Shown here piece after piece: positions 1 to 8,015 of a stretch of 64,000 nucleotides of DNA. Every line of letters starts with the position of its first letter. Position 1 is the stretch's first letter. The stretch lies in the NCBI GenBank assembly GCA_964545715.1, contig CAZJHX010000034.1, forward strand, positions 1 to 64,000, given 5' to 3'. The notes beneath the pieces were generated by a model. The model was not told the DNA's origin, did not search any database, and worked only from the letters and a program-made list of their open reading frames with translations. A program made the translations under genes and the position numbers. The DNA comes from CAZJHX01 sp964545715. GTDB lineage: Bacteria > Myxococcota_A > UBA9042 > GCA-2863065.

Positions 1-59
1 ATGACGGCGGATGCAGCGGCCGACAGCCGCATGAAAGTTCTCCGCGTAAAGTTAATCAT
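1..59 (-). CDS. Tat-exported protein, 5' end only (probably molybdopterin oxidoreductase catalytic subunit)
   Basis: Only the first 19 codons are in the window; the gene runs off the left edge. The peptide begins MINFTRRTFMRLSAAASAV: a twin-arginine pair followed by a hydrophobic Ala-rich stretch, which is a Tat signal peptide. The start is supported by AGGGAGGTG four bases upstream, at the end of the preceding gene. That gene encodes a polyferredoxin of the DmsB/PsrB/NrfC type, whose usual operon partner is a Tat-exported molybdopterin catalytic subunit. The product assignment is therefore an inference from the signal peptide and the neighbour; no catalytic domain is visible. Confidence 0.6.
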   Translation of the reverse strand, partial: MINFTRRTFMRLSAAASAV

Positions 60-71
60 GATTCACCTCCC

Positions 72-1022
72 TTAGGTCCCCGGCGCCTCGTGGTGCTCCG
101 GGTGCTTCAGCTGCGCGCGCAGCTTCGGATCGTCGCCCTTCGTCCACGCGGTCGGGTTGAGCCCGATGTAGTAGACGTGAGGTTTGGTTCCGGCATCCGG
201 CAGCAACACGTCGGTGTCGTTGGCCGCGATTTTTTTGGAAATAGCGCTGTCGGGGTCGTTCAAGTTGCCGATCATCCGTGCGTCGCCCGGACACGTGTTG
301 ACACACGCCGGCACGACACCCTGCGACACCCGCTGGATGCACAGGTTGCACTTGTCGACCACCTTCTTGGACGCATCCCCGCCGGCCGCCTCGACCGGGT
401 CGAGATACCGCGCCCCGTACGGGCAGTCCTCAACGCAGAAGCCACAGCCCACGCAGCGCTCTTTGTCGACGAGCACCAGGCCGTCGGGCCGCTGGTAGGT
501 CGCCCACTGCTTGTAGGCCACCTTCTCGCCGCTCGGCATCTCCAGCTCGGCGTCGATCGACGGCACCGGGCATCGGTCGATGCAGGGTGGGTTTTCGCAG
601 TGGTTGCACATCCACGGAACCATGTCCCGCTTCGTGTTGGGGAACTCCCCGTTCTCGTACTTGCGAACCGCCGATCGGAACACCTGCAAGCGGACGTCAT
701 TGGCCGTCTTGCAAGCCACGGTGCAGGCTTCGCAGCCAGAGCACGTGCGCAGGTCGATCAAGAAGCCCCAGCGGACCTCCTGAGCCGACTGGTCCGGGAA
801 GGGGACCGGCTGGTCGTCACCCCCTGTGCCTGTACCAGTACCAGTGTTGGTGCCAGTGCCCGTGCCCGCCGTGTCCTCCGGGAGCTCCGGGTCGTCATCT
901 CCACAGCCGCTGATCACAGCGGCGCCAATCGCTACCCCAACACCGCGGAACAGCGCGCGCCGATCGAGATCGATCGCGTCCGCCTCCTCGTTGGGCGACA
1001 TCACTTCGTCATGGTCTGACAT
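72..1022 (-). CDS. Tat lipoprotein polyferredoxin, Fe-S subunit of a molybdopterin oxidoreductase
   Basis: A 316-residue four-cluster ferredoxin of the DmsB/PsrB/NrfC family, which passes electrons between the quinone pool and a molybdopterin catalytic subunit. An RR pair at 21-22 is followed by a hydrophobic stretch ending in a lipobox with Cys40, so it is probably a Tat-exported lipoprotein, then a Gly/Thr linker to about residue 70. Cys groups lie at 94/97/100/104, 139/142/147/151, 190/193/196/200 and 225/228/240/244, the pattern for four [4Fe-4S] clusters. GGAGGA upstream supports the start. It precedes the Tat protein at the left edge by 12 bases, so the two form an operon. A sigma54-type promoter lies at 1054-1069. 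The substrate cannot be told from this subunit. Confidence 0.9.
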   Translation of the reverse strand: MSDHDEVMSPNEEADAIDLDRRALFRGVGVAIGAAVISGCGDDDPELPEDTAGTGTGTNTGTGTGTGGDDQPVPFPDQSAQEVRWGFLIDLRTCSGCEACTVACKTANDVRLQVFRSAVRKYENGEFPNTKRDMVPWMCNHCENPPCIDRCPVPSIDAELEMPSGEKVAYKQWATYQRPDGLVLVDKERCVGCGFCVEDCPYGARYLDPVEAAGGDASKKVVDKCNLCIQRVSQGVVPACVNTCPGDARMIGNLNDPDSAISKKIAANDTDVLLPDAGTKPHVYYIGLNPTAWTKGDDPKLRAQLKHPEHHEAPGT

Positions 1023-1053
1023 TGGAAAGTTCCTCCGTATGCGGACTTAGAAC

Positions 1054-1069
1054 AGCAAAGTCAGTGCCA
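1054..1069 (-). promoter_or_regulatory. sigma54-type (-24/-12) promoter of the Fe-S subunit operon
   Basis: Read on the minus strand this is TGGCACTGACTTTGCT, which matches the sigma54 consensus TGGCACGN4TTGCW at every fixed position except the seventh. The predicted transcript starts near 1043, leaving a 21-base leader that carries the GGAGGA ribosome site. Upstream (1155-1180) are two copies of a GATC(C)CTGCCA-like unit that could bind an activator. Regulation by a bacterial enhancer-binding protein is inferred. Confidence 0.6.
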
Positions 1070-1283
1070 ACTGACCTCGACCCGCATCAGCGAACGGCAC
1101 GATCGCTAATCACTTGAAATCACAGAAAAAACGGACAAACCCACCAATTTGGGGGCCGGATCCTGCCAGATCCCTGCCAGCTTTTCGGCACCGGCCGCCG
1201 AGGAGTCGGCACGTCTATGGGTCCGAGGTCGTCACCCGCACCGAGACTCCGGGGTGGACCGAATCGGGCCTGCAATCCATCGG

Positions 1284-2258
1284 TCAGATCGTACCCGCAG
1301 CGCCAAATGCGGCATCGCACGCCTCGCTCACGTCGGGGCGCTCCTGCGCTGCGGTGCGGACGCGCTGCACGAGGAGCTCGTCGTGGCCGAAGGGTTGCAG
1401 CGCAGCCACCGCAAGAAGCGCACGCTCAACGGGCGCCGCGCGGATGACGTCCAGCAGGGCGTCAACAGCCCGCGGCAACCGAAGGGAGGCCAGCGCGGCA
1501 TAAGCGACCTGCACGCGCCTGCCGGGGAGGCTTCGGGCCCAACGCACCAGCACATCACAAGCGGGCTCGAGCCTGGACTCTCCGAGCGCAAGCGCCGCCG
1601 TGTCGCCCAGAACGACATCGGGTGAGTTGAGAAAGCCGGCCACGAAGTCGAGTGACTCCTCGGGCTCGAGCAGCAGCAGCGACGAGAAGACCTCGTGGGT
1701 GACCAGGCCGTCCTCATCGCCACAGTGGGCCTTGTGACGCAGCAGCGGCACCGCGGTCAGCGGTGAGCTGTTGGCCAGAGCACGCGCGGCCCCGGCCCGG
1801 GCGCCGGATGCGGAGTCGGCCAGCAGCCGAGCGGCCACGTTCATGGCCTCCCCGTCTCGCAACCGCATCAGCGCAAAGAGCGCGCGTGATCGCACACCCG
1901 CCGCCGTGTCCTGCGGTCCCCCCCACGCCTTCTCCAGCTGGACGCACTGCGCCGCGCTGAGAAAGAGGTCGCTCTGGCGAGAGTCCAGGTCGTCGCAGGC
2001 GGCGACGAGGGCCTGCTTCGCCAAGCAGCGCCGGTCCTTCTCCGCCGGGAGGGCCAAATAGCGCTCCAGCGCCCCTTCCAACTGCGGCAACACCGCCACC
2101 AGCCCCATCGAAGCCGCAACCTCGGCTGCGCGCGCCACGACCAGCGGCGTGCGGGTGCCCAGGGCCGCGCCGAGAGCGTCCCGAGCCTGGTCGCCACCGC
2201 CATCCCGCAACGCGCTCAGCGCCGCCAACCGTGCCTCGAGCGATCGCCCACCCTTCAT
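1284..2258 (-). CDS. HEAT-like repeat protein
   Basis: A 324-residue Ala/Leu/Arg-rich protein made of consecutive helical pairs of about 30-35 residues, for example the units around LAALSALRDGG, ARALANSSPLTAVPLL and LALGESRLEPACDVL. This is typical of HEAT or PBS-lyase-type solenoids, which act as protein-binding scaffolds. I see no signal peptide or membrane segment, so it is probably cytoplasmic. It stands alone between the Fe-S operon and the asparagine-synthetase operon; its partner is unknown. Family assignment is moderately sure and function is not assigned. Confidence 0.7.
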   Translation of the reverse strand: MKGGRSLEARLAALSALRDGGGDQARDALGAALGTRTPLVVARAAEVAASMGLVAVLPQLEGALERYLALPAEKDRRCLAKQALVAACDDLDSRQSDLFLSAAQCVQLEKAWGGPQDTAAGVRSRALFALMRLRDGEAMNVAARLLADSASGARAGAARALANSSPLTAVPLLRHKAHCGDEDGLVTHEVFSSLLLLEPEESLDFVAGFLNSPDVVLGDTAALALGESRLEPACDVLVRWARSLPGRRVQVAYAALASLRLPRAVDALLDVIRAAPVERALLAVAALQPFGHDELLVQRVRTAAQERPDVSEACDAAFGAAGTI

Positions 2259-2417
2259 GTCACCTGCCGTGCCGAGTTTCTGTTTTTATGTTCCTCAACG
2301 GCGCCGCGCGCAACTACCGATGCTGACGAACGTTGAAACGCACGGTTGGGAAGGCGGCGCCGGTCATAGGCTGTGCGGCGCTGTCGGAGCCGGCCCAGAC
2401 GCCGGGGCCGCGGCCCT

Positions 2418-4142
2418 CTAGACCGGCTCGCCTTCGACGACGATTCGGCGCCAGATTTCGAACGTGAGAAGCATCCACAACCGCAGGCCGTAGCGGCCCT
2501 GGCCTTCGGCGATGTCGTAATCCAACAACTGCTGGACGCGGTCCTCCTTGAAGATGCCGACGCGGCGCAGGTCGGTCGGGTTCAAGATGGACTTTGCATA
2601 GTCCCGCAGCTCGTCTTTGAACCAGAAGTGGACCGGGACGCGCATACCGGACTTCGGGCGCTGGATGACCGAGGGGGGCAGCGCGTCCGCGTAGGCGCGC
2701 TTCAGCGCGATCTTCTCGACACCGCCGTGCACCTTGAGGCGACCCGGCATGGCGAAGCTGGCCTCGATGATGCGCTCATCGAACAGCGGGGACAGCGGAG
2801 TGACACCGAACGCGCCGAGCATACGCTCGACCTTTGGCAGGATGAGGTGCGCGCCCTTCAAGCGGATGTTGATCGCCATGAGCTTGTTCAAAAAGCTGCG
2901 TGGTCGCTCGGCCTCGAAGAACGGGGTCAGCACGGCCTCCAGGTCCGCCTGCTCGTCAAACTGGTCGCGCACGTCGTCGGTCAGCAGGTGGGCGAGCTCG
3001 GCGTAGGCGCGGCGGTAGGAGGAGAGGTAGCGGCGCTCTCGAAAGCGAGGCTCGCGAGCCACGCCGCCGTACCAGTGGTGCAGCATCATCGTCAGGTTCT
3101 TGGGACCGCCGAAGCAAGGGTCGCCACCCTCGCCGTTGAAGACCCAGCGCGCGTGCTTCGAGACGTGGCGGGCCAGCTCAAAGTTCGGGACAGTAATCGG
3201 ATCGCCGATCGGGTCATCGAGATGCCAGATGACCTTTCGCAGGCGCTCAACGAAGCCGTCGGGCGAGACCAGCACCTCTTCGTGGTCCGCGCCGCAGCGG
3301 TCGGCGACGGCGCGCGCGAACTCGAGCTCATTGGCGTATTGCGGGCCAAAGTGAATCGCGAACGTGGGCAGCGGTTTGACGCCCTGGGCCGCCAGCTCGG
3401 CGACGACGATGCTGGAGTCGATGCCGCCGGACAGAAAGACGGCGACGGGATCGTTGGCGGGCATGCGCTGCCGAATCGCATCGGCGTGAAGGGCGTGGAA
3501 GCGCTCGACCCACTGGCCGTCGGTGACGTCTCCGTCTTCCTCCGACTCTTCGAAACGAAACCAGCGATGCAGCACGGGCTCAGCGGCGCCGGCCACGGTC
3601 AAGCGATGGCCCGCCGGCAGTTCGAACAAGCCTTCGAGCATGGTGCCTGCGCCCGGGACGAAGCTGAAAGACAGATACTGAGCCACCGCAGCGGGTCGAA
3701 TGCGGCGTGGCAGACCGCCGGCCAGGACCGCTTTGGGCTCAATGCCGAAGAAGAGCCGCCCGTCGTGTCGTCCGTAATACACGGTTCGCGCGCCGGCCCC
3801 GTCGCGGACGAGATGCAGCGTGTCGCGATCCCAGACGGCAACGATGAACCCGCCGCGGACGGACTCCAGGCCGTCGGTTCCGCGCCCCAGATAGGCCTCC
3901 AGCAGGACGTCGGCGATGGGGCGGCCTTCAGCGGGCGGCGACAACACCAGACCAGCGACGACGAGTCGGACCTGTCCGTCTGCCGATATGGCGACTCCGC
4001 CCTGATCCGCGCCCTGAAAGACCGCCGTGCCGTCCGGGCCGACAGTCGGGTGGCGGCCGGCGCCGCGATGGGTCAGCGTGGCCCCCATACGCTCTACAAG
4101 AGCGGGATCGGGCGCCCCTGAGAAGCCGAAGAGCGCGCTCAT
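2418..4142 (-). CDS. Asparagine-synthetase-family protein lacking the glutaminase Cys
   Basis: 574 residues, the normal length for the family. The N-terminal part is class-II amidotransferase-like but begins MSALFGFSG. Active enzymes begin Met-Cys, with Cys2 as the glutaminase nucleophile; here position 2 is Ser, so glutamine hydrolysis is unlikely. The synthetase half keeps the ATP-pyrophosphatase loop SGGIDSS at 238-244 and has GEGGDPCFGG where GEGGDELFGG is usual. Ammonia or another amine may be the donor, as in beta-lactam-synthetase-like or amide-forming relatives. Its ATG directly abuts the stop of the zinc-ribbon gene, so it is the last gene of a coupled four-gene operon (6633 to 2418). 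The operon partners suggest a specialised role rather than housekeeping asparagine synthesis. Confidence 0.85.
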   Translation of the reverse strand: MSALFGFSGAPDPALVERMGATLTHRGAGRHPTVGPDGTAVFQGADQGGVAISADGQVRLVVAGLVLSPPAEGRPIADVLLEAYLGRGTDGLESVRGGFIVAVWDRDTLHLVRDGAGARTVYYGRHDGRLFFGIEPKAVLAGGLPRRIRPAAVAQYLSFSFVPGAGTMLEGLFELPAGHRLTVAGAAEPVLHRWFRFEESEEDGDVTDGQWVERFHALHADAIRQRMPANDPVAVFLSGGIDSSIVVAELAAQGVKPLPTFAIHFGPQYANELEFARAVADRCGADHEEVLVSPDGFVERLRKVIWHLDDPIGDPITVPNFELARHVSKHARWVFNGEGGDPCFGGPKNLTMMLHHWYGGVAREPRFRERRYLSSYRRAYAELAHLLTDDVRDQFDEQADLEAVLTPFFEAERPRSFLNKLMAINIRLKGAHLILPKVERMLGAFGVTPLSPLFDERIIEASFAMPGRLKVHGGVEKIALKRAYADALPPSVIQRPKSGMRVPVHFWFKDELRDYAKSILNPTDLRRVGIFKEDRVQQLLDYDIAEGQGRYGLRLWMLLTFEIWRRIVVEGEPV

Positions 4143-5144
4143 TCAGCCGAAGTCGGACTCGAGGTTCAAGATCATGATGTCCGTGTCGGCCCCGTCATAG
4201 CTGTCGCCGGCCACCTGCCGGGCGCCGAGCGGGACCGCCAGCGGGACGCCGTTCTTGATCGCGGCCGTCAACCCCATGAGCAGCGCTTTGGGGTGCAGCA
4301 GATCGATCGGAACGGCGCCTCGCCAGTGCTTCATCTGCAGGCGCTTGAGACGATTGATGTCCTCGACCTCGTGGCTGAGCCAACCCAGGTCGTAGACGGG
4401 GTGGGAGACGACACCGAAGCCCAGGTCGGGCAGACGGGACGCCAGGGACAGACCGTCCAGGCTGGTGTCGTGCAGCACGTAGACGGGCAGATCGGGCGTC
4501 TCGTCGAGCACTTTGCGGACGATCGGCCGGATATAGGTCGGGTAGCCGGTCTCGGCGATAACGACGGTGCGCTGCTCGGCGTGAAAGTCGTTGAGCACGA
4601 GGAAGTCGACGAGGCGCTCATCATCGACGATCAGGACGCGCTCCACTCCGTAGTCGTAGATGTCCGTCTCTGACCACTGGGGCGGCGGCTCGTCCAATCG
4701 ACGACGATCGATCAGCAGCTCGATCGTGTTGCCCTGCCGCCACCGGTTCAGGGTCAGGTTGAAGTCTTCCCGGCTCGGTGCGGTCTGGCCCAGGCGGCCG
4801 AGCGCCATCCCGCAAAGAACGACGCCGAAAAGACACAGCGCATAGCCGAGGCGCAGCGGAAAGGCGCCGAACAGAAGCACAACAACGCCGGCGGTCAGCC
4901 AGACCAGGCCCCAGAGCGCAGCGCTGCTCGCGGGCGCGACGCGGATGCTGCGACACCACGCGGCATACAGCTGGTTGGGCGTGAAGTGATACGTGTCATT
5001 GCCGCTGGTTTTGCGCATCAGAGCGGCCCACTTGGCGTCGGTGATGCCATCCGTCGCCGGATTGAACGCGAAGACGTAGCCGCAGCTGGTGCACACCGTG
5101 CCGTCGCGCTTCTTATGGTTGTACGAGCATTTGGGGCAAATCAT
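4143..5144 (-). CDS. Zinc-ribbon membrane protein with a possible Toprim-like C-terminal domain
   Basis: 333 residues from the ATG at 5144, which overlaps the cupin stop as ATGA. The open frame continues upstream, but in-frame with no zinc ribbon, so the internal start is preferred. Cys3, Cys6, Cys18 and Cys21 form a zinc ribbon. Two hydrophobic segments (about 70-120) would anchor it in the inner membrane. The C-terminal half contains AETGYP followed by PVYVLHDTSLDGLSL, with an acidic residue after one predicted strand and a DxxxDG after another, the layout of Toprim domains in Spo11/TopoVI-A-like proteins. That resemblance is a visual impression only. I do not recognise the family. Co-translation with cupin and synthetase genes suggests a common process. 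Confidence 0.7.
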   Translation of the reverse strand: MICPKCSYNHKKRDGTVCTSCGYVFAFNPATDGITDAKWAALMRKTSGNDTYHFTPNQLYAAWCRSIRVAPASSAALWGLVWLTAGVVVLLFGAFPLRLGYALCLFGVVLCGMALGRLGQTAPSREDFNLTLNRWRQGNTIELLIDRRRLDEPPPQWSETDIYDYGVERVLIVDDERLVDFLVLNDFHAEQRTVVIAETGYPTYIRPIVRKVLDETPDLPVYVLHDTSLDGLSLASRLPDLGFGVVSHPVYDLGWLSHEVEDINRLKRLQMKHWRGAVPIDLLHPKALLMGLTAAIKNGVPLAVPLGARQVAGDSYDGADTDIMILNLESDFG

Positions 5145-5836
5145 GGCGCGGAGTGCAGCTCGGGCAACAAGGAGGCCGGCACGCCGTTGACGAACGTCCG
5201 GTTCATCATCGGATGGTCCACGTGGGTCGGGCCGCAGTCCGAGTCCGGGTGGTACGCGATGACGACGAGCGCGGCCTCGTCGGTGTGGAAACAATGTTCG
5301 GTCTCGGCATCCAGCACAAACACCGTCCCCGACGTGAGCGGGATGACGCCGCCCGGGGTCACGCAGCGCCCGTGGCCCGCCATGATGACGCCGACGCGCA
5401 GCGACGGGTGCGTGTGCGACGACTGGCGCGTGCCCGGCGGAATGTGGAGATAGTTCAGGCACGGATCGCCATGGATGACCGGCGGAATTAGAAGTGAGTC
5501 CGTGCAGCCGTCCACGTAGCGCAGGCGCCCTTGTCCCTCGATCGGGCCGCCCAGCAGAAAGACGCCGTGCCACCCCGGCCGCTCGATAGCCACGCCGCAG
5601 CCACCTCGAACGGTGGCCGGCCCGGGCGCGGAGAAGTACATGCCGGCGCGCAGGTCGAACACGCCCGACGCGCAGTCGAGCGTGGCCACACCCTCGGCCA
5701 CAAACCCCATGTGCGTGCCGCCGTCCGGCAGCGCGACCGGCGCAGCCTTCCAGGCGCGCACGACGGTGTTGAACGGATCCTGCTCGGGGTGCACGACCGG
5801 AGCGGCGCCCAGGGCGTATGGACGAAATGGGCTCAT
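5141..5836 (-). CDS. Cupin-domain protein
   Basis: 231 residues with two halves of beta-rich sequence. The second half carries cupin motif 1 as GTRQSSHTHPSLRVG, with two metal-ligand His residues but no clear Glu, and motif 2 around FVLDAETEHCFH with the third His. This suggests a single metal-binding cupin preceded by a degenerate one, a bicupin arrangement. There is no signal peptide. It overlaps both neighbours by ATGA, so translation is coupled along the operon. It could be a small-molecule dioxygenase, isomerase or a non-enzymatic sensor; the sequence does not decide. Confidence 0.8.
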   Translation of the reverse strand: MSPFRPYALGAAPVVHPEQDPFNTVVRAWKAAPVALPDGGTHMGFVAEGVATLDCASGVFDLRAGMYFSAPGPATVRGGCGVAIERPGWHGVFLLGGPIEGQGRLRYVDGCTDSLLIPPVIHGDPCLNYLHIPPGTRQSSHTHPSLRVGVIMAGHGRCVTPGGVIPLTSGTVFVLDAETEHCFHTDEAALVVIAYHPDSDCGPTHVDHPMMNRTFVNGVPASLLPELHSAP

Positions 5837-6633
5837 TCGAATTTCAGGTCGTCCACGTAGACGATGCCTGCCTCCGTAATGTCATTGATGCCGTTGCCGA
5901 CCTTCAGCTGGATCATCTTCACCGTGGAGAGCTCCGTCCTGGCCGCGTCCTTCCAGGGCGCGCCCTTGCTCGCTCGGACCTGGTAGTCGAACTTGTCGAA
6001 GCCGAAGACGTGCTCGGTCCACTGGTCCGTCAGCTTCATCCCGGGCGAGCGCCAGCGGCTGGTCTTGTTGTGGCGCAGGTAGACGCGCACTTTGGACAGC
6101 CCGGTCCCGCGCACTCGGATGCGCATCGTGTCGTAGCCACGCAGCGTCTGCGGAACGTCCTTGGTCCGCACATTGACATAGAACGAGCCCTCGCCGTCGG
6201 GTGCGAACCGGGTGACGGCCAGCGCCACCGCGCGCCCTTGCCCGTCAACCTCGGGAAACTCGAGCGTCGCCGCGTTGCGTGGGCTCATCTTCAAGGTCCA
6301 CCGACTCGAGGGCGATTTATCGAAGTCCTCGGACCAGGAGAAGACGGCCGACGGGAAGATCAGGCGCCAGACCAGCAACGCGCCGACGACGAGCAGCGCG
6401 AGGCCGCCAATCATCTTGATGCGCCCGAGCGTCGCAAGCCGACGGGCAACCCGCTCTTGATGTAGCTCGGTCTGAGCCCGCTTCAGGGCCTGCGGCGACA
6501 CCCCCACTGCCTGGGCCTCGCGCACGAACGCCTCGGCTTCCCGCTCGGCCTGCTCAGCCTTCTCGTCACTCTCCTGGTTGGCCAACGCCCGCTCGAGAGC
6601 GTCACCCATGTCGGGCTTGTCAGAGTCTGTCAT
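5833..6633 (-). CDS. Membrane-anchored protein with CBM/CIA30-like outer domain
   Basis: 266 residues from the ATG at 6633, chosen because AGGTG lies just upstream; an ATG at 6654 has no ribosome site. The N-terminal 60 residues are charged and helical, rich in Glu/Ala/Arg. One membrane segment follows (about 75-95), and then a domain of about 165 residues with a beta-sandwich look, including GYDTMRIRVRGTG and YVDDLKF. This resembles CIA30 or carbohydrate-binding modules that precede or support surface enzymes. It is the first gene of the four-gene overlapping operon. Function is not known; the fold call is tentative. Confidence 0.65.
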   Translation of the reverse strand: MTDSDKPDMGDALERALANQESDEKAEQAEREAEAFVREAQAVGVSPQALKRAQTELHQERVARRLATLGRIKMIGGLALLVVGALLVWRLIFPSAVFSWSEDFDKSPSSRWTLKMSPRNAATLEFPEVDGQGRAVALAVTRFAPDGEGSFYVNVRTKDVPQTLRGYDTMRIRVRGTGLSKVRVYLRHNKTSRWRSPGMKLTDQWTEHVFGFDKFDYQVRASKGAPWKDAARTELSTVKMIQLKVGNGINDITEAGIVYVDDLKFE

Positions 6634-6721
6634 AGGCACCTGGTACGCTCGCATACTGTCGGAGGAGTGACAAACGGCTGGTGGGATCTCCCGATCGCGC
6701 GCGATGCGGCGTATCAGCTCG

Positions 6722-7882
6722 TTAGTCGCTCGGTTCGGGCGCCGCCGTTACCGCCCGGCCGATCACGTGGCGCAGGATCTGGTTTGTGCCTGTGTAGATC
6801 TGCGTGAGCTTCGCGTCGCGCATCATCCGCTCGACCGGGTAGTCGCGCGAGTAGCCGTACCCGCCGAGAAGCTGCACGGCGTCCGTCGTCACACTCATGG
6901 CCGTGTCCGAAGCAAACACTTTGGCCATGCCCGCCAGCACACCGAACCGGTCGTCCGCGCCCACCGAGTCGCGGCGCCTGGCGGCATCTCGGACAAGCAG
7001 GCGGCCGGCGCGAATCCGAGTGGCCATGTCGGCGAACAGGTGGCGCAGGACCGGCTGCTGGGCGATGGGCTTGCCGAACTGCACCCGCTCCGCGGCGTAT
7101 GCGCGCGCGTGCTCGAAGGCTCCGGCGGCGATCCCGACGGCCTGCGCGGCAGAGAACAGGCGACTGCCGGCCAGGGCGGACATCATGATCGAGAAGCCCG
7201 TACCCTCGGCCCCAACACGGTTGGCCACCGGGACGCGCGCGTCCTCGAAGAACAGAGTCGAGTTGACCGACCCGCGCATGCCCATCTTGTCTTCCTTTTT
7301 GCCGAAGCTGAGACCCGGTGTGCCCTTGTCGACGATCAGCGCGGTCATGCCGCGGGACCGCTCCGACGGGTCGGTGTAGGCAAACAGGGTCACAAAGTCG
7401 GCCACCTCGCCGTTTGTGATGAAGCACTTTGTGCCGTTGACGATGTAGTGGTCGCCGTCGCGCACGGCGCGGGTCTTCATGGACAGCACGTCCGAGCCCG
7501 CGCCCGGCTCCGTGGCCGCAAATGCGACGAGCGCCGGGCTGTCGGCCAGGCGGGGCAGGTACCGTGCTCTGACCGCGTCGTCGCCGCCTTCGAGAATGGG
7601 CAACATGCCGTCAGCCTGCGCCATGAGCAGCAAAGCGGACGACGCACAGCGAGCGGCCACGGCCTCCACCATCGCGGCGAACAGCCGGTATGACACCTCC
7701 GGACCGCCATATTGCGCCGGTAGCAGCGGGCACAGGAAGCCGTTGTCAGCCAGCACGTGCACGGTGTCCCAGGACAGCTCGCCGGTGCGGTCGATCCGGG
7801 CGGCCTGGGGCGCGATCGCTTTGTCCGCGATGGCGCAGATCGCGTCCAAGGCCATGCGTTCGTCGGCAGACAGCTCGCTCAT
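6722..7882 (-). CDS. Acyl-CoA dehydrogenase homologue with Thr at the usual catalytic Glu site
   Basis: 386 residues from the ATG at 7882, the normal family length; the open frame upstream has no homology. Family hallmarks are FAATEPGAGSDV, GTKCFITNG, the RVQFGKPI helix, LLGGYGYSRDYPVERMMRD and the C-terminal QIYTGTNQILR. In medium- and short-chain enzymes this last motif reads YEGT and its Glu is the catalytic base. Here it is Thr, and the alternative site used by isovaleryl/long-chain enzymes is Met in the GFSIMMSALAG segment. The protein may use another base, act as a reductase or be a non-dehydrogenating relative. FAD-binding regions look intact. It lies 88 bases before the 6633 operon on the same strand. 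Confidence 0.9.
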   Translation of the reverse strand: MSELSADERMALDAICAIADKAIAPQAARIDRTGELSWDTVHVLADNGFLCPLLPAQYGGPEVSYRLFAAMVEAVAARCASSALLLMAQADGMLPILEGGDDAVRARYLPRLADSPALVAFAATEPGAGSDVLSMKTRAVRDGDHYIVNGTKCFITNGEVADFVTLFAYTDPSERSRGMTALIVDKGTPGLSFGKKEDKMGMRGSVNSTLFFEDARVPVANRVGAEGTGFSIMMSALAGSRLFSAAQAVGIAAGAFEHARAYAAERVQFGKPIAQQPVLRHLFADMATRIRAGRLLVRDAARRRDSVGADDRFGVLAGMAKVFASDTAMSVTTDAVQLLGGYGYSRDYPVERMMRDAKLTQIYTGTNQILRHVIGRAVTAAPEPSD

Positions 7883-8015
7883 CCGAGTGCTCCAGTTTGC
7901 TTGTTGGACCGTGGCGGGACAGTAACACGCTGCGGGAGCGCGACTATGACCGGGACCAGGGTCGCGGCGGCCCGGCCGGTTCGGGCGACGGTCCGAGCGC
8001 ACCGCGAGGTGGATC

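Noticed and set aside
2373..4121. Long 582-codon open frame on the + strand
   Set aside because: It is antisense to the asparagine-synthetase homologue, which has clear motifs; GC-rich third positions create long open frames.
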